Shown piece by piece: positions 35,057 to 43,143 of a DNA stretch of 64,000 bases. This DNA is from Streptomyces griseofuscus. GTDB taxonomy: Bacteria > Actinomycetota > Actinomycetes > Streptomycetales > Streptomycetaceae. Where the stretch lies: assembly GCF_014673495.1 (NCBI RefSeq), contig NZ_CP051006.1, forward strand, positions 868,001 through 932,000, in the 5' to 3' direction. The notes beneath the pieces are model-generated. The model was not told the origin of the DNA, did not search any database, and saw nothing but the letters and a program-made list of their open reading frames with translations. Every line of letters starts with the position of its first letter. Position 1 is the stretch's first letter. The position numbers and the translations under genes are program-made.

Positions 35057-37339
35057 TCAGCGCGGCATCGTGGTGTCGAAGGCCACGAAGCGGAGTTCGG
35101 AGGTGTAGCGACGGCCCTGGTCGTCGGTGAGCCAGCTCTGTTCGGGCGTGGGGAGCATCTCGGTGAGGGTGACGGTGGCGGAGGGGTCCTTGCGGGCGAG
35201 GCGGCGCAGGGCTTTGGCGAGGATGGTGAGGTAGACGGGGCTGTCGAAGTCGACGTAGAAGGGCCGTGATTCGGTCGGGGAGACCACGAAGACGTAGCGG
35301 GGCAGGCCGAGTTGGGCGCGCCAGCGGCGGGCGGCCACGAAGCGGCGGGCCTCGTCCTTCTCGTCGGCGAACGAGGCGTCCGCGGCCGGCAGGCGCCAGG
35401 TCTCGCGGGCCACCACCAGCCGGTCCAGGGTGACACGAGGGGTGTGGTCGGCTTGGGGCAGGAGTTGGAAGAGGTCCATCGACAGGGTGGTCAGAACGTG
35501 GGAGAAGACGTCCAGCGCGGGGAAGACGGAGCCGTCCGGGAGGCGGACGACGAGATCGCCGGCCCGGTTCTCCACGGTCGCGTCGGCACTGCGGATCGTC
35601 CGCGCGGGGTCCGCGGTGAAGTCGGCGAGGGCCACTTGACGGTCCTGGGGCCGTACGAGGGTGTGGCGGACCCGGGCCGACAGGCGGGCGCGGTGCTCCT
35701 TGGGGATCAGGGGCATCAGGCGGGGGCCGGGGTGGTCGCGGTCGGTCAGGTCGAGGAGTTCGGCGATGTCCGGGTGCTGATGGGTGAACAGGGAGGCGCC
35801 CAAGGTGTTGGACGCCATGTGGAGTTCGCCCAGGACCAGGGTGAAGTCGCCGCGCTCGATCGCCTCCGTGCTCTCGGCCGCGATCAGGATGTCCGGGCTC
35901 AGATAGCGGGCCGTCGTCCAGCCGTCGCCGCCGGACGCGAACCCCTCCCGTACCGCCGTCTCGATGTCGGCCGTCGAGACGGTCACCTCGCGGGCGCCCT
36001 CCGGCACCGCCAGGATCCGCCCCCAGCGGGCGGCGAACTCCCTTTGCAGTTCGGCCGACTTGGCGCGGGCGGCGCCGTGCAGCGCAGGGAGGCACGCGAA
36101 CCAGAAGGAGGCGAGGTCGACCGGGCCCTCGGCGGCCAGACGGTCGTGGACGAGGCGGACCTCCTCCCGGACGGTGGCGGCGAGTTCGGAGGTGAGCCAG
36201 GCCGCGCTGTCCATCAACAGCCTTAGCGGGCGCAGCGCTTCGAGCATGCCGGGGCCGAGGCGGGCCCTCGCGGAGCGGCGGCTGTCGGAGTAGACCAGCG
36301 AGCGGCAGGGCGCGGTCGACGCGGACTTCTCGCGTACCGCGGCCGTGTCGGTGAGTTCGGTGAAGTCCTGTTCGAGGGCGGTCAGGGCCTGGACGAGGGT
36401 GTCCACGTCGGTGGCCGCCGCCACGGCGGCGCGGCCGCGTTCCAGCCGGTCCAGTGCCGCGAGCCCGCGCCGGCGGGGTTCGGGCGCGCCGACGGTCTCC
36501 AGCCAGGCGCGCAGGGCGCGGTCGGGGTGGGTGTCGGCGGGTATCTCCAGGCGCCGGACCACCCAGCGGCGGGCGACCAGGTCGGTCAGCACGGCGGGGA
36601 CGTCGGTGTCCGGGAGTTCGGCGGCGATGGACCGGGCCGGGCGCACGCCGTCGCAGCGGGCGAGGACGGCCGCCGTCTCGGCGGACACGGGGATGGGGCG
36701 CCGGCCGGGGACGCGGACCCGGTCGCCGTCCAGCACGAGGAAGGGCACGCGGCGGGGGGCGATCCACTCGCGCAGGGCGGGGTCGGCGTCCAGCATCTTG
36801 GCGAGCGCGTCGATCCCCCAACTCGCCCAGTAGACCGAGGATTTGGCGATCAGGCCGGTTCCGGGGTCCACGCCGACCGTCCGGGTGCCAAAGTCCCAGC
36901 GGCCCCAGCCCACGGGCCCGAAGAAGCCGATGGTGTCGTTCTTCACGCAGAACCGCTGCCAGTAGTGCGCGACCAGCTCCTCGCGCTGCCGCGGCATGCT
37001 GCTGCGGCTGTCCGCCGTCGGGGTCCAGCGCAGGAAGGGGGCGATCCCGGAGGTGAGGACCGGCCGGTTCTGCCAGGCCACCGCCTCCCGGAAGGCGGGT
37101 GCGCGGGCGATGTCCTGCAAGGTGTGCGCGGTCTCCACGGCGGCCTCCGTGAAGAGGCGGGCGAAGCCGCTCCAGTCGGGGCCGTCGAGCGGTTCGCCCG
37201 CGCCGAACTTGTCGGCCGCCTCGGCCAGTCCGGGCGGGGCGAGGCGCAGTACGCCGTCGGCGGGGAAGCCCGCCCCGCGCAGGGCGAACTGCTCCCACAG
37301 CCGCCAACGGCCGAGGGACGGCACGAGATCTTCGGTCAT
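35057..37339 (-). CDS. LanB-like tRNA-dependent glutamylation-domain protein, copy 1 (no elimination domain)
   Basis: The 760-residue product matches the N-terminal Lant_dehydr_N domain over its whole length. Landmarks are WRLWEQFALRG near the start, HYWQRFCVKNDTIGFFGP (aligning with R-x3-R-x-TPFGLFAG of LanB enzymes) and the terminal RPFYVDFDSPVYLTILAK. The SpaB_C elimination domain, which brings full LanB proteins to about 1000 residues, is absent. Proteins of this shape are either split dehydratase glutamylation subunits or PEARL-type enzymes that attach an amino acid from aminoacyl-tRNA to a peptide end. No elimination partner is visible here. It lies 110 bases after a stand-alone carrier-protein gene. 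It is a diverged paralogue of the 40323 gene. Confidence 0.78.
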   Translation of the reverse strand: MTEDLVPSLGRWRLWEQFALRGAGFPADGVLRLAPPGLAEAADKFGAGEPLDGPDWSGFARLFTEAAVETAHTLQDIARAPAFREAVAWQNRPVLTSGIAPFLRWTPTADSRSSMPRQREELVAHYWQRFCVKNDTIGFFGPVGWGRWDFGTRTVGVDPGTGLIAKSSVYWASWGIDALAKMLDADPALREWIAPRRVPFLVLDGDRVRVPGRRPIPVSAETAAVLARCDGVRPARSIAAELPDTDVPAVLTDLVARRWVVRRLEIPADTHPDRALRAWLETVGAPEPRRRGLAALDRLERGRAAVAAATDVDTLVQALTALEQDFTELTDTAAVREKSASTAPCRSLVYSDSRRSARARLGPGMLEALRPLRLLMDSAAWLTSELAATVREEVRLVHDRLAAEGPVDLASFWFACLPALHGAARAKSAELQREFAARWGRILAVPEGAREVTVSTADIETAVREGFASGGDGWTTARYLSPDILIAAESTEAIERGDFTLVLGELHMASNTLGASLFTHQHPDIAELLDLTDRDHPGPRLMPLIPKEHRARLSARVRHTLVRPQDRQVALADFTADPARTIRSADATVENRAGDLVVRLPDGSVFPALDVFSHVLTTLSMDLFQLLPQADHTPRVTLDRLVVARETWRLPAADASFADEKDEARRFVAARRWRAQLGLPRYVFVVSPTESRPFYVDFDSPVYLTILAKALRRLARKDPSATVTLTEMLPTPEQSWLTDDQGRRYTSELRFVAFDTTMPR
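36912..37012 (-). repeat. 101-bp segment identical to 42211-42311
   Basis: This stretch, coding for the HYWQRFCVKNDTIGFFGP region of LanB-like copy 1, is base-for-base identical to 42211-42311 in copy 2. The two genes differ widely elsewhere. It suggests recent gene conversion or strong selection. Confidence 0.85.
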
Positions 37340-37449
37340 GGCACGGCTCTCCTTGGCGAGCGCGGACGGACGGGAGCGACGACGGGGGCGACGGGGCGCG
37401 GTGGAGGAGCGGGACCCGTCGGGCGGATCGGGGCGCGGCGGCGAACGGG

Positions 37450-37713
37450 TCAGGCGGTGCCGTAGTCGGCCTCGACGACCTCGGCCAGCTCCAGCGGCGT
37501 CGGGTAGGCGAAGACCAGGGAGACCGGGACGTCGGCGCCGAGGATCTCCTGGAGGCGGCCGGTGATCTGGAACGCGGTGAGCGAGTCGCCGCCGGCCTCG
37601 TAGAAGTCGGTCTCGGCGGTGAGGTCGGGCAGGCGCAGCACGTCCCGGAAGATGTCGACCAGCAGGTCGACGGTGACGGCGGCGGTGGCGACGGTGGCGG
37701 TGTTCGGGGTCAT
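37450..37713 (-). CDS. Stand-alone peptidyl/acyl carrier protein
   Basis: An 87-residue carrier protein starts at ATG 37713 (AAGGAG upstream). The phosphopantetheine site is EAGGDSLTAFQITGRL, with Ser in the GGDSL form used by NRPS carriers. Helix 1 is DLLVDIFRDVLRLPDL, and the C-terminal helices (PVSLVFAYPTPLELAEVVE) are normal. It has no fused domain. It lies between the PLP enzyme and LanB-like copy 1, in the same transcript as a stand-alone adenylation protein. It is therefore the obvious acceptor for the activated amino acid. The Sfp-type PPTase at 43136 can activate it. Confidence 0.9.
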   Translation of the reverse strand: MTPNTATVATAAVTVDLLVDIFRDVLRLPDLTAETDFYEAGGDSLTAFQITGRLQEILGADVPVSLVFAYPTPLELAEVVEADYGTA

Positions 37714-37741
37714 GGCGTGGGCTCCTTCGTCTTTGTACGGA

Positions 37742-38836
37742 TCAGATGCGGACGTCGGTACGGGCAGTGGTACTGGTACTGGTGTGGCTGTGGTGCAGGG
37801 TGTGCAGCCGGGCGGGGGTGTTGCCGCCCGAGACGATGGCCACGGCGCGTTCGCGGCGTCCGGCGCGCAGGGCGCCGGCCAGGGCGACGGCTCCGCTGGG
37901 TTCGGCGTCGACGCCGAGGCGGTGCAGCAGGGCGGTGGCGGCGAGGATCTCCGCGTCGCCGACTGCGATCAGTTCGTCCACGCGGTCCCGGATGATCGGG
38001 TAGGGCACGGCTCCGGGGCTCTGGCCGCGCAGTCCGTCCGCGACGGTGGCGCAGGGCGGGAGGCGGACCGGGTGTCCTGCGGCCAGGGAGCGGGCGTAGC
38101 GCGGGGTGAGGGCGGGTTCGACGCCGACCACGCGGACCGGGTGCTCGGCGGCGGCGAGGCACAGGCCCGCGAGGAGTCCGCCGCCGCCGGTGGGGACGTA
38201 GACCGTCTCCGTGTCGGGCGCCGCGGCAAGGATTTCGAGGCCGGCGGTGCCCTGTCCGGCGACGACCAGGGGGTGGTCGGAGGACGGTACGAGGACGGCG
38301 CCCCGCTCGGCCGCGAGGGCGCGGGCCCGTTCCTCCCTCTCCGCCACTCCCCCGCCCACCTGGACGGTCTCGGCGCCGAGCGCGCGGATGGCGGCGGCCT
38401 TCGAGGGCATCGCGCCCGCCGCGAGGACGACGGTCAGCTGGATGCCGAGGGTCCGGGCGATCCGGGCGAGGGCGATGCCGTGGTTGCCGGAGGAACCGGT
38501 GACGACCCGGTCGGCGGCCAGCGCCAGGACGGCGTTGGCGGCGCCGCGCATCTTGAACGAGCCGCCGAGCTGGAGGTGTTCGGCCTTCAGCAGCAGCCCC
38601 GTCCCGTGCGCCGCGGTCACCGGGCCGCGCAGCAGAGGGGTGCGGACGACGTACGGTGCGATACGGGAGGCGGCGGCCAGGAGGTCGGCCCCGCCCAGCG
38701 CCCCGGAGGCGACCCCGAGCCGGACCTCACCGGTTCCGGGTCCGAACCCGACCCCGGATCCGGTCGTACTCGTACCGGCCCCGAGCCCGGTGACGCCCGT
38801 ACCGGCCCCGCGTCCCGCCGTACCCGTCGTACTCAT
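37742..38836 (-). CDS. Threonine/serine-dehydratase-like PLP enzyme
   Basis: The 364-residue product starts at ATG 38836, overlapping the adenylation-gene stop (ATGA), with GGGAGG upstream. After a Gly/Thr-rich N-terminal stretch of about 35 residues (GTGVTGLGAGTSTTGSG) it has fold type II PLP motifs: PLP Lys in LQLGGSFKMRGA, the substrate loop GSSGNHGIALA, and the phosphate loop PTGGGGLLAGLCLA. It has no ACT regulatory domain, so it is a catabolic/biosynthetic-type dehydratase or a racemase-like relative. It could make 2-oxobutyrate, an enamine or a modified amino acid for the carrier system. The NRPS A1 domain also appears to use Thr. Confidence 0.8.
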   Translation of the reverse strand: MSTTGTAGRGAGTGVTGLGAGTSTTGSGVGFGPGTGEVRLGVASGALGGADLLAAASRIAPYVVRTPLLRGPVTAAHGTGLLLKAEHLQLGGSFKMRGAANAVLALAADRVVTGSSGNHGIALARIARTLGIQLTVVLAAGAMPSKAAAIRALGAETVQVGGGVAEREERARALAAERGAVLVPSSDHPLVVAGQGTAGLEILAAAPDTETVYVPTGGGGLLAGLCLAAAEHPVRVVGVEPALTPRYARSLAAGHPVRLPPCATVADGLRGQSPGAVPYPIIRDRVDELIAVGDAEILAATALLHRLGVDAEPSGAVALAGALRAGRRERAVAIVSGGNTPARLHTLHHSHTSTSTTARTDVRI

Positions 38837-40323
38837 ACCGGCCTCCCGCCCGCCAGCACCCGGCGGTCGGCCTTGCCCCCGCGGGTCGTCGGCAGTGTCT
38901 CCAGGCGGACGAAGCGGCGCGGCATCAGGTGCGGGGGCAGGGTGCGGGCGAGGTGGCGGCGCAGGGTGGCGTCCGTCGTGTCCGACAGGGCGCCGGTGAC
39001 ATGGGCGAGCAGATGGACGCGGCCCAGGTCGTCGGTGTGCGGGGTGACCACCGCGCCGGTGACGCCCGGGTGGGAGAGCAGGGCGCCCTCGATCTCGGCG
39101 GGGTCGACGCGGTAGCCGCGGATCTTGAGCTGGCGGTCGGTGCGGCCGGTGTAGTGCAGTCCGCCGGGGCCCCAGCGGCCGAGGTCGCCGGTGCGGTAGA
39201 GGCGGGTGCCGGGTGGGCCGAGGGGGTCGGGGACGAACGCGGCGGCGGTGCGGGCGGGTTGGCCGCCGTAGCCGCGGGTCACCCCGGTGCCGCCGATGTA
39301 GACCTCGCCCACCGTGCCCTCGGGTACCGGGGCGAGGTCCGCGTCCAGGATGCGGACGACGGTGCCCTCGCGCGGGGTGCCGACGAGGTCGGTGGTGTGG
39401 TCGGGGGCGGCGGACACGCTGTGCCGGGTGGTGGTCATGGTGCACTCGGTGGGGCCGTACTGGTTGACGAGCCGGCCGGGTACGAGACCGCGGCCGCCCG
39501 CGGCGAGGAAGGGCCGCAGCGATTCGCCGCTGGAGGCGACCAGTTCGACGCCCGCGAGGGGTTCGGTGAGGTCGGTCTGTCCGCCGAGGTGGGTGAGGAA
39601 GGACGGGGTGACGCTGAGCAGCGCGGTCACCCCGTGGTCGCGGACGGTGGCGGCGAACTCCGCGGGGCGCAGCAGCCGGGCGCGGTCCACGATCACCAGC
39701 CGGGCGCCGGCGAGCAGCGGTACGAAGGTGTCCCGGATGGAGGCGTCGTAGCCGAGCGGTGCGGTCTGGAGGGCCACGGTGTCCGGGCCGAGGCCGAACG
39801 CCCGTGCGGTGTCGCGGAGATAGGCGTCGAGGCTCGCGTGTTCGACGAGTACGGCGCTGGGTTCGCCGGTGCTGCCGGAGGTGTGGCTGACGTAGGCGAG
39901 GGCCTGGGGGTCGGCGTCCATGTCCGGGAGCGGGCTGTCCGGGGGTTCCTCCTGATCCAACAGGAGAGTGGGTACGCCGAGTTGGAGGGCCGGGGCGAGG
40001 GTGGCGTGGGTGAGCAGCAGCCGGGCGCCGGCGCTGCGGACGAAGGCCGCCAACCGCTCGCGGGGCTGGCTCACGTCCAGGGCGAGGAAGGCGGCGCCGC
40101 AGCGCAGCACGGCGGCCATGGCGGCGACCGCGTCGGTGCCGTGCTCGACGGCCACCGCGCAGACGGTCTCGGGCCGGGCGCCGTGGGCGCGCAGCAGCCG
40201 GGCGATCTCCTCGATCCGGGTGGCCAGCCGAGCGTACGACACCTCGCCCGCCGGGGTGCTCAGGGCGGTGCGGCCGGGGTGGCGCAGGGCGTGCGCCGCG
40301 AGGTCGTCGGCGACCGTGCGCAT
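38833..40323 (-). CDS. Stand-alone NRPS-type adenylation protein
   Basis: A 496-residue amino-acid adenylation protein starts at ATG 40323, overlapping the LanB-like copy 2 stop by one base. Its A3 motif reads SHTSGSTGEPSAVLV, so the Lys of the usual TGxPKG is replaced by Ser, which is unusual. A5 NQYGPTECTM, A7 YRTGDLGRWG, A8 GYRVDPAEIE and the A10 Lys in RGGKADRRVL are intact, so activity is still likely. Binding-pocket positions include D-A-R in GYDASIRD; I do not assign a substrate. It has no carrier domain, so it probably loads the separate PCP at 37450. MbtH at 42892 may assist it. Confidence 0.85.
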   Translation of the reverse strand: MRTVADDLAAHALRHPGRTALSTPAGEVSYARLATRIEEIARLLRAHGARPETVCAVAVEHGTDAVAAMAAVLRCGAAFLALDVSQPRERLAAFVRSAGARLLLTHATLAPALQLGVPTLLLDQEEPPDSPLPDMDADPQALAYVSHTSGSTGEPSAVLVEHASLDAYLRDTARAFGLGPDTVALQTAPLGYDASIRDTFVPLLAGARLVIVDRARLLRPAEFAATVRDHGVTALLSVTPSFLTHLGGQTDLTEPLAGVELVASSGESLRPFLAAGGRGLVPGRLVNQYGPTECTMTTTRHSVSAAPDHTTDLVGTPREGTVVRILDADLAPVPEGTVGEVYIGGTGVTRGYGGQPARTAAAFVPDPLGPPGTRLYRTGDLGRWGPGGLHYTGRTDRQLKIRGYRVDPAEIEGALLSHPGVTGAVVTPHTDDLGRVHLLAHVTGALSDTTDATLRRHLARTLPPHLMPRRFVRLETLPTTRGGKADRRVLAGGRPV

Positions 40324-42647
40324 CACTGCTCCCTCAGGTCGGCGACGGTCATGTCGACGGCCACGAACCGCAGTTCGGAGGTGTAGCGGCTGCCCTCGTC
40401 GTCGGTGAGCCAGGCCTGCTCGGGGGTGGGCAGCATCTCGCTGACCTTGAGCCGGGCGCCGGGGTCCTTGCGGGCGAGTCTGCGGGCCGCCTTGGCGAGG
40501 ATGGTGAGGTAGACCGGGCTGTCGAAGTCGACGTAGAACGGCCGGGGTTCGGTCGGCGAGACCACGAACACGAAGCGGGGCAGATCGTGCCGGCGCTGCC
40601 AGTGCCGGGCCTTCACGAAGCGGGCGGCCTCCGCCTTCTCGTCGGCGAAGTCCACCTCGGCGACGGGCAGTTGCCAGGTCTCGCGGGCCACGGTCATCCG
40701 GCCGAGGGTGATCCGCGGGGTGTGCTCGCCCTCGGGGCGCAGGGTGAAGCGGTCCATGACGCGCTGGGTGAGGGTGTTGGCGTAGGCGTCGAGCACGTCG
40801 TACGCGGTGCCGTCGGGCAGGACCGCGGTGAGCCGGCCGTCCCGGTCCTCGACCCGGACGTCGGCGCTGAGCACGGTGCGCGGGCGGTGCGGGTCGCCGG
40901 TCTGGTCGACCAGGGCGACGTAGTGGTCCTCGGGCCGGTCCAGCGAGGGCCGGCTGCGGGTGGACCACTTCAGGGGCAGCTCCTTGGGCAGCATGGGCAG
41001 CAGGCGCGGGCCGGGGAAGTCGCGGGTGGTCTCGGCGAGCAGTTCGTCGCGGTCGGGGTGCTGGTGCACGAACAGGGAGGCGCCCATGGTGTTCAGCGCG
41101 CAGTGCATCTCGCCGAGGACGAGGTCCACGTCGCCCCGGGCGAGGGCGGTCTCGTCGGCGGCGGTGACCAGCACGTCCGGGCTGATGTAGCGGGCCAGCG
41201 ACCAGCCGTCGCCGGGCTCGTCGAACTCGCGGCGGACCCGTTCGGCCAGCTCGGCGGTGGTCACCTGGACCCGGCGCGCGCCCTCGGGCAGTTCGAGGAC
41301 GCGGGCCCACTTGACGCGGAGTTCGGCCTGGATCGCGTCGATGAGGTCGCCCGCGTCGGGGTGCGGGGAGGGCAGGGTGTGCAGCCACAGGGTGCCCAGG
41401 TCGACCGGTGCGCCCCCGGCGCTCAGCCGCTCGTACACGGTGCGCAGCCGGGCGCGGACGGCCTCGGCGAAGCGGTTCGTCATCCAGCGGGCGGCGGTCA
41501 GGCACAGCTGGAGCGGTTCGAGGTGGCCCAGCAGTGCGGCGCCGGTGGTGGCGGTGGCGGCGCGCCGGGTGTCGGAGTACACCAACCCCCGGCAGGGCGC
41601 GGTGCGTTCGCCCTTGGCGCGCTGGGCCTCGCTGTCGGTCAGCGTGGCGAAGTCGGCTTCCAGCGCGGTGATCGCGGCGGTCAGCGCGGTGGCGTCGGTG
41701 CCGGCGGCACGGACGGCGTCCCGGCCGCGCTCCAGTACGGCGAGGCGCTCCAACGCGCCTTCCCGTGCGGCCTGTTCGGGGACACGCTCCAGGATGTCGC
41801 GCAGCGCGCGGTCGGGGTGGGTGGCGGCGGGTACCTCCAGTCGCCACTGCACCCATCGGCGGGAGATCAAGTCCCGTACGGTCTGGGTGACGTCGTCCTC
41901 GGGCAGGCCGAGTTCGGCGGCGATGGCGGGTATGTGCCGGGTGCCGTCGCAGCGTTCCAGTACGGCGCGTTCGAGGTCGCCGAGCTGCCGGGCGGGGCGG
42001 CCGGGCACCTGCACCGTGCCGTCGGCGCAGCGCACGAACGACACCCGGCGCGGCGGGATCCAGCGCATCAGGGCGCTGTCCGTGGCCAGCACCTTCGCCA
42101 GGGCGTCGATCGCCCAGCCGGAGAAGTACACCTCCCGGGCGGCGAGGAAGCCTTCGCCGGGGGTCACTGCGACGCCGCCCCGGGCGACCAGGTCCCAGTA
42201 ACCCCAGCCGACGGGCCCGAAGAAGCCGATGGTGTCGTTCTTCACGCAGAACCGCTGCCAGTAGTGCGCGACCAGCTCCTCGCGCTGCCGCGGCATGCTG
42301 CTGCGGCTGTCGGCGGTCGGGGTCCAGCGCAGGAACGGGGCGATGCCGGTGCGCAGGACGGCGGGGTTCTGCCAGGCGAGCGCGGCCTGGAAGCGGGGCC
42401 GGGCGGCGATCTCCTGGAGGTAGCGGGCGGTGTCCACGGCGGCCGCCGCGAGGTCCTCCGTGAAGGCATCCCATTCCGGTCCGGACAGCTCGCTGTCGGG
42501 CCCGAACTTGTCGGCGGCCTCGGCGAGTCCGGGCGGGGCGAGGCGCAGCACGCCGTCGGCGGGGAAGCCGGGACCGCGGAGCGCGAACTGTTCCCACAGC
42601 CGCCAGCCTCCGCCCGGCAGCAGGACAGGTGCGTTCTCGTCCGACAT
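40323..42647 (-). CDS. LanB-like tRNA-dependent glutamylation-domain protein, copy 2 (no elimination domain)
   Basis: The 774-residue product starts at ATG 42647 (AAGGAGC upstream). It is the first gene of the minus-strand block. It has the same blocks as copy 1: WRLWEQFALRGPGFPADGVL, RSSMPRQREELVAHYWQRF, VKNDTIGFFGPVGWG and the terminal RPFYVDFDSPVYLTILAK. It likewise lacks SpaB_C. It differs from copy 1 over most of its length, so it is a diverged paralogue that probably has its own substrate or tRNA. The stop codon overlaps the adenylation-gene start (TGATG), so LanB-like protein and adenylation protein are made together. This coupling argues for a carrier-linked, not a lanthipeptide, role. 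Confidence 0.8.
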   Translation of the reverse strand: MSDENAPVLLPGGGWRLWEQFALRGPGFPADGVLRLAPPGLAEAADKFGPDSELSGPEWDAFTEDLAAAAVDTARYLQEIAARPRFQAALAWQNPAVLRTGIAPFLRWTPTADSRSSMPRQREELVAHYWQRFCVKNDTIGFFGPVGWGYWDLVARGGVAVTPGEGFLAAREVYFSGWAIDALAKVLATDSALMRWIPPRRVSFVRCADGTVQVPGRPARQLGDLERAVLERCDGTRHIPAIAAELGLPEDDVTQTVRDLISRRWVQWRLEVPAATHPDRALRDILERVPEQAAREGALERLAVLERGRDAVRAAGTDATALTAAITALEADFATLTDSEAQRAKGERTAPCRGLVYSDTRRAATATTGAALLGHLEPLQLCLTAARWMTNRFAEAVRARLRTVYERLSAGGAPVDLGTLWLHTLPSPHPDAGDLIDAIQAELRVKWARVLELPEGARRVQVTTAELAERVRREFDEPGDGWSLARYISPDVLVTAADETALARGDVDLVLGEMHCALNTMGASLFVHQHPDRDELLAETTRDFPGPRLLPMLPKELPLKWSTRSRPSLDRPEDHYVALVDQTGDPHRPRTVLSADVRVEDRDGRLTAVLPDGTAYDVLDAYANTLTQRVMDRFTLRPEGEHTPRITLGRMTVARETWQLPVAEVDFADEKAEAARFVKARHWQRRHDLPRFVFVVSPTEPRPFYVDFDSPVYLTILAKAARRLARKDPGARLKVSEMLPTPEQAWLTDDEGSRYTSELRFVAVDMTVADLREQ
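42211..42311 (-). repeat. 101-bp segment identical to 36912-37012
   Basis: This is the partner of the identical stretch in LanB-like copy 1. It codes for the region from the RSSMPRQREE block through FFGPVG. The divergent flanks make the boundaries sharp. Confidence 0.85.
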
Positions 42648-42891
42648 CGCGTGCTCCTTCCGAATGGGGTGCGCGGGAAATCGCGTGGCCCGGGGTTTCC
42701 GGGGTGCCGGGCGGCCCGCGACCAAGCAGCACGGTCCCGCGTCGGGGCGGTGGGTCACCAGGGAAGTTCCGGCAGCAACGGGTGCCACCACTGCGGCGTG
42801 TTCGTCCCTGACCGGGCGGGCCGGGGGCCGGGCACTCTTGCGTCGCCGGACCCTGATCCGCGGCCGGCCCATCACCTGCGGGAGGTTCACC

Positions 42892-43143
42892 GTGACGCAA
42901 CCCAACTCCGCGAACGGCAGCGGCGGCGACGAGGCGCGCCCCGGCGTCGAGGACGGGTATCTCGTGGTGCGCAACGACGAGGAGCAGTACTCGATCTGGC
43001 GGGCGGACCGCGAGCTGCCGGCCGGCTGGCACCGGGAGGGCCACGAGGGCAGCAGGCAGGAGTGCCTGGACCACATCGACGCCGTCTGGACGGACATGCG
43101 CCCGCTGAGCCTGCGCCGCCGGCTCGCCGGGGCCGATGTCTGA
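42892..43143 (+). CDS. MbtH-like protein
   Basis: An 83-residue MbtH-like protein starts at GTG 42892, with GGGAGG (42880-42885) upstream. It has the family core NDEEQYSIWRADRELPAGW and the conserved C-terminal HIDAVWTDMRPLSLRRRL. These proteins bind and stabilise NRPS adenylation domains. It overlaps the PPTase gene by eight bases. It could serve both the stand-alone adenylation protein and the two NRPS proteins at 55840-64000. The 244-bp gap upstream, shared with the divergent LanB-like gene, should hold two promoters, but I see no clear boxes. Confidence 0.93.
   Translation: MTQPNSANGSGGDEARPGVEDGYLVVRNDEEQYSIWRADRELPAGWHREGHEGSRQECLDHIDAVWTDMRPLSLRRRLAGADV

Noticed and set aside
35057..42647. 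A normal class I lanthipeptide cluster
   Set aside because: There is no SpaB_C domain, LanC or Cys/Ser/Thr-rich precursor near the LanB-like genes, and carrier and adenylation genes are interleaved instead.
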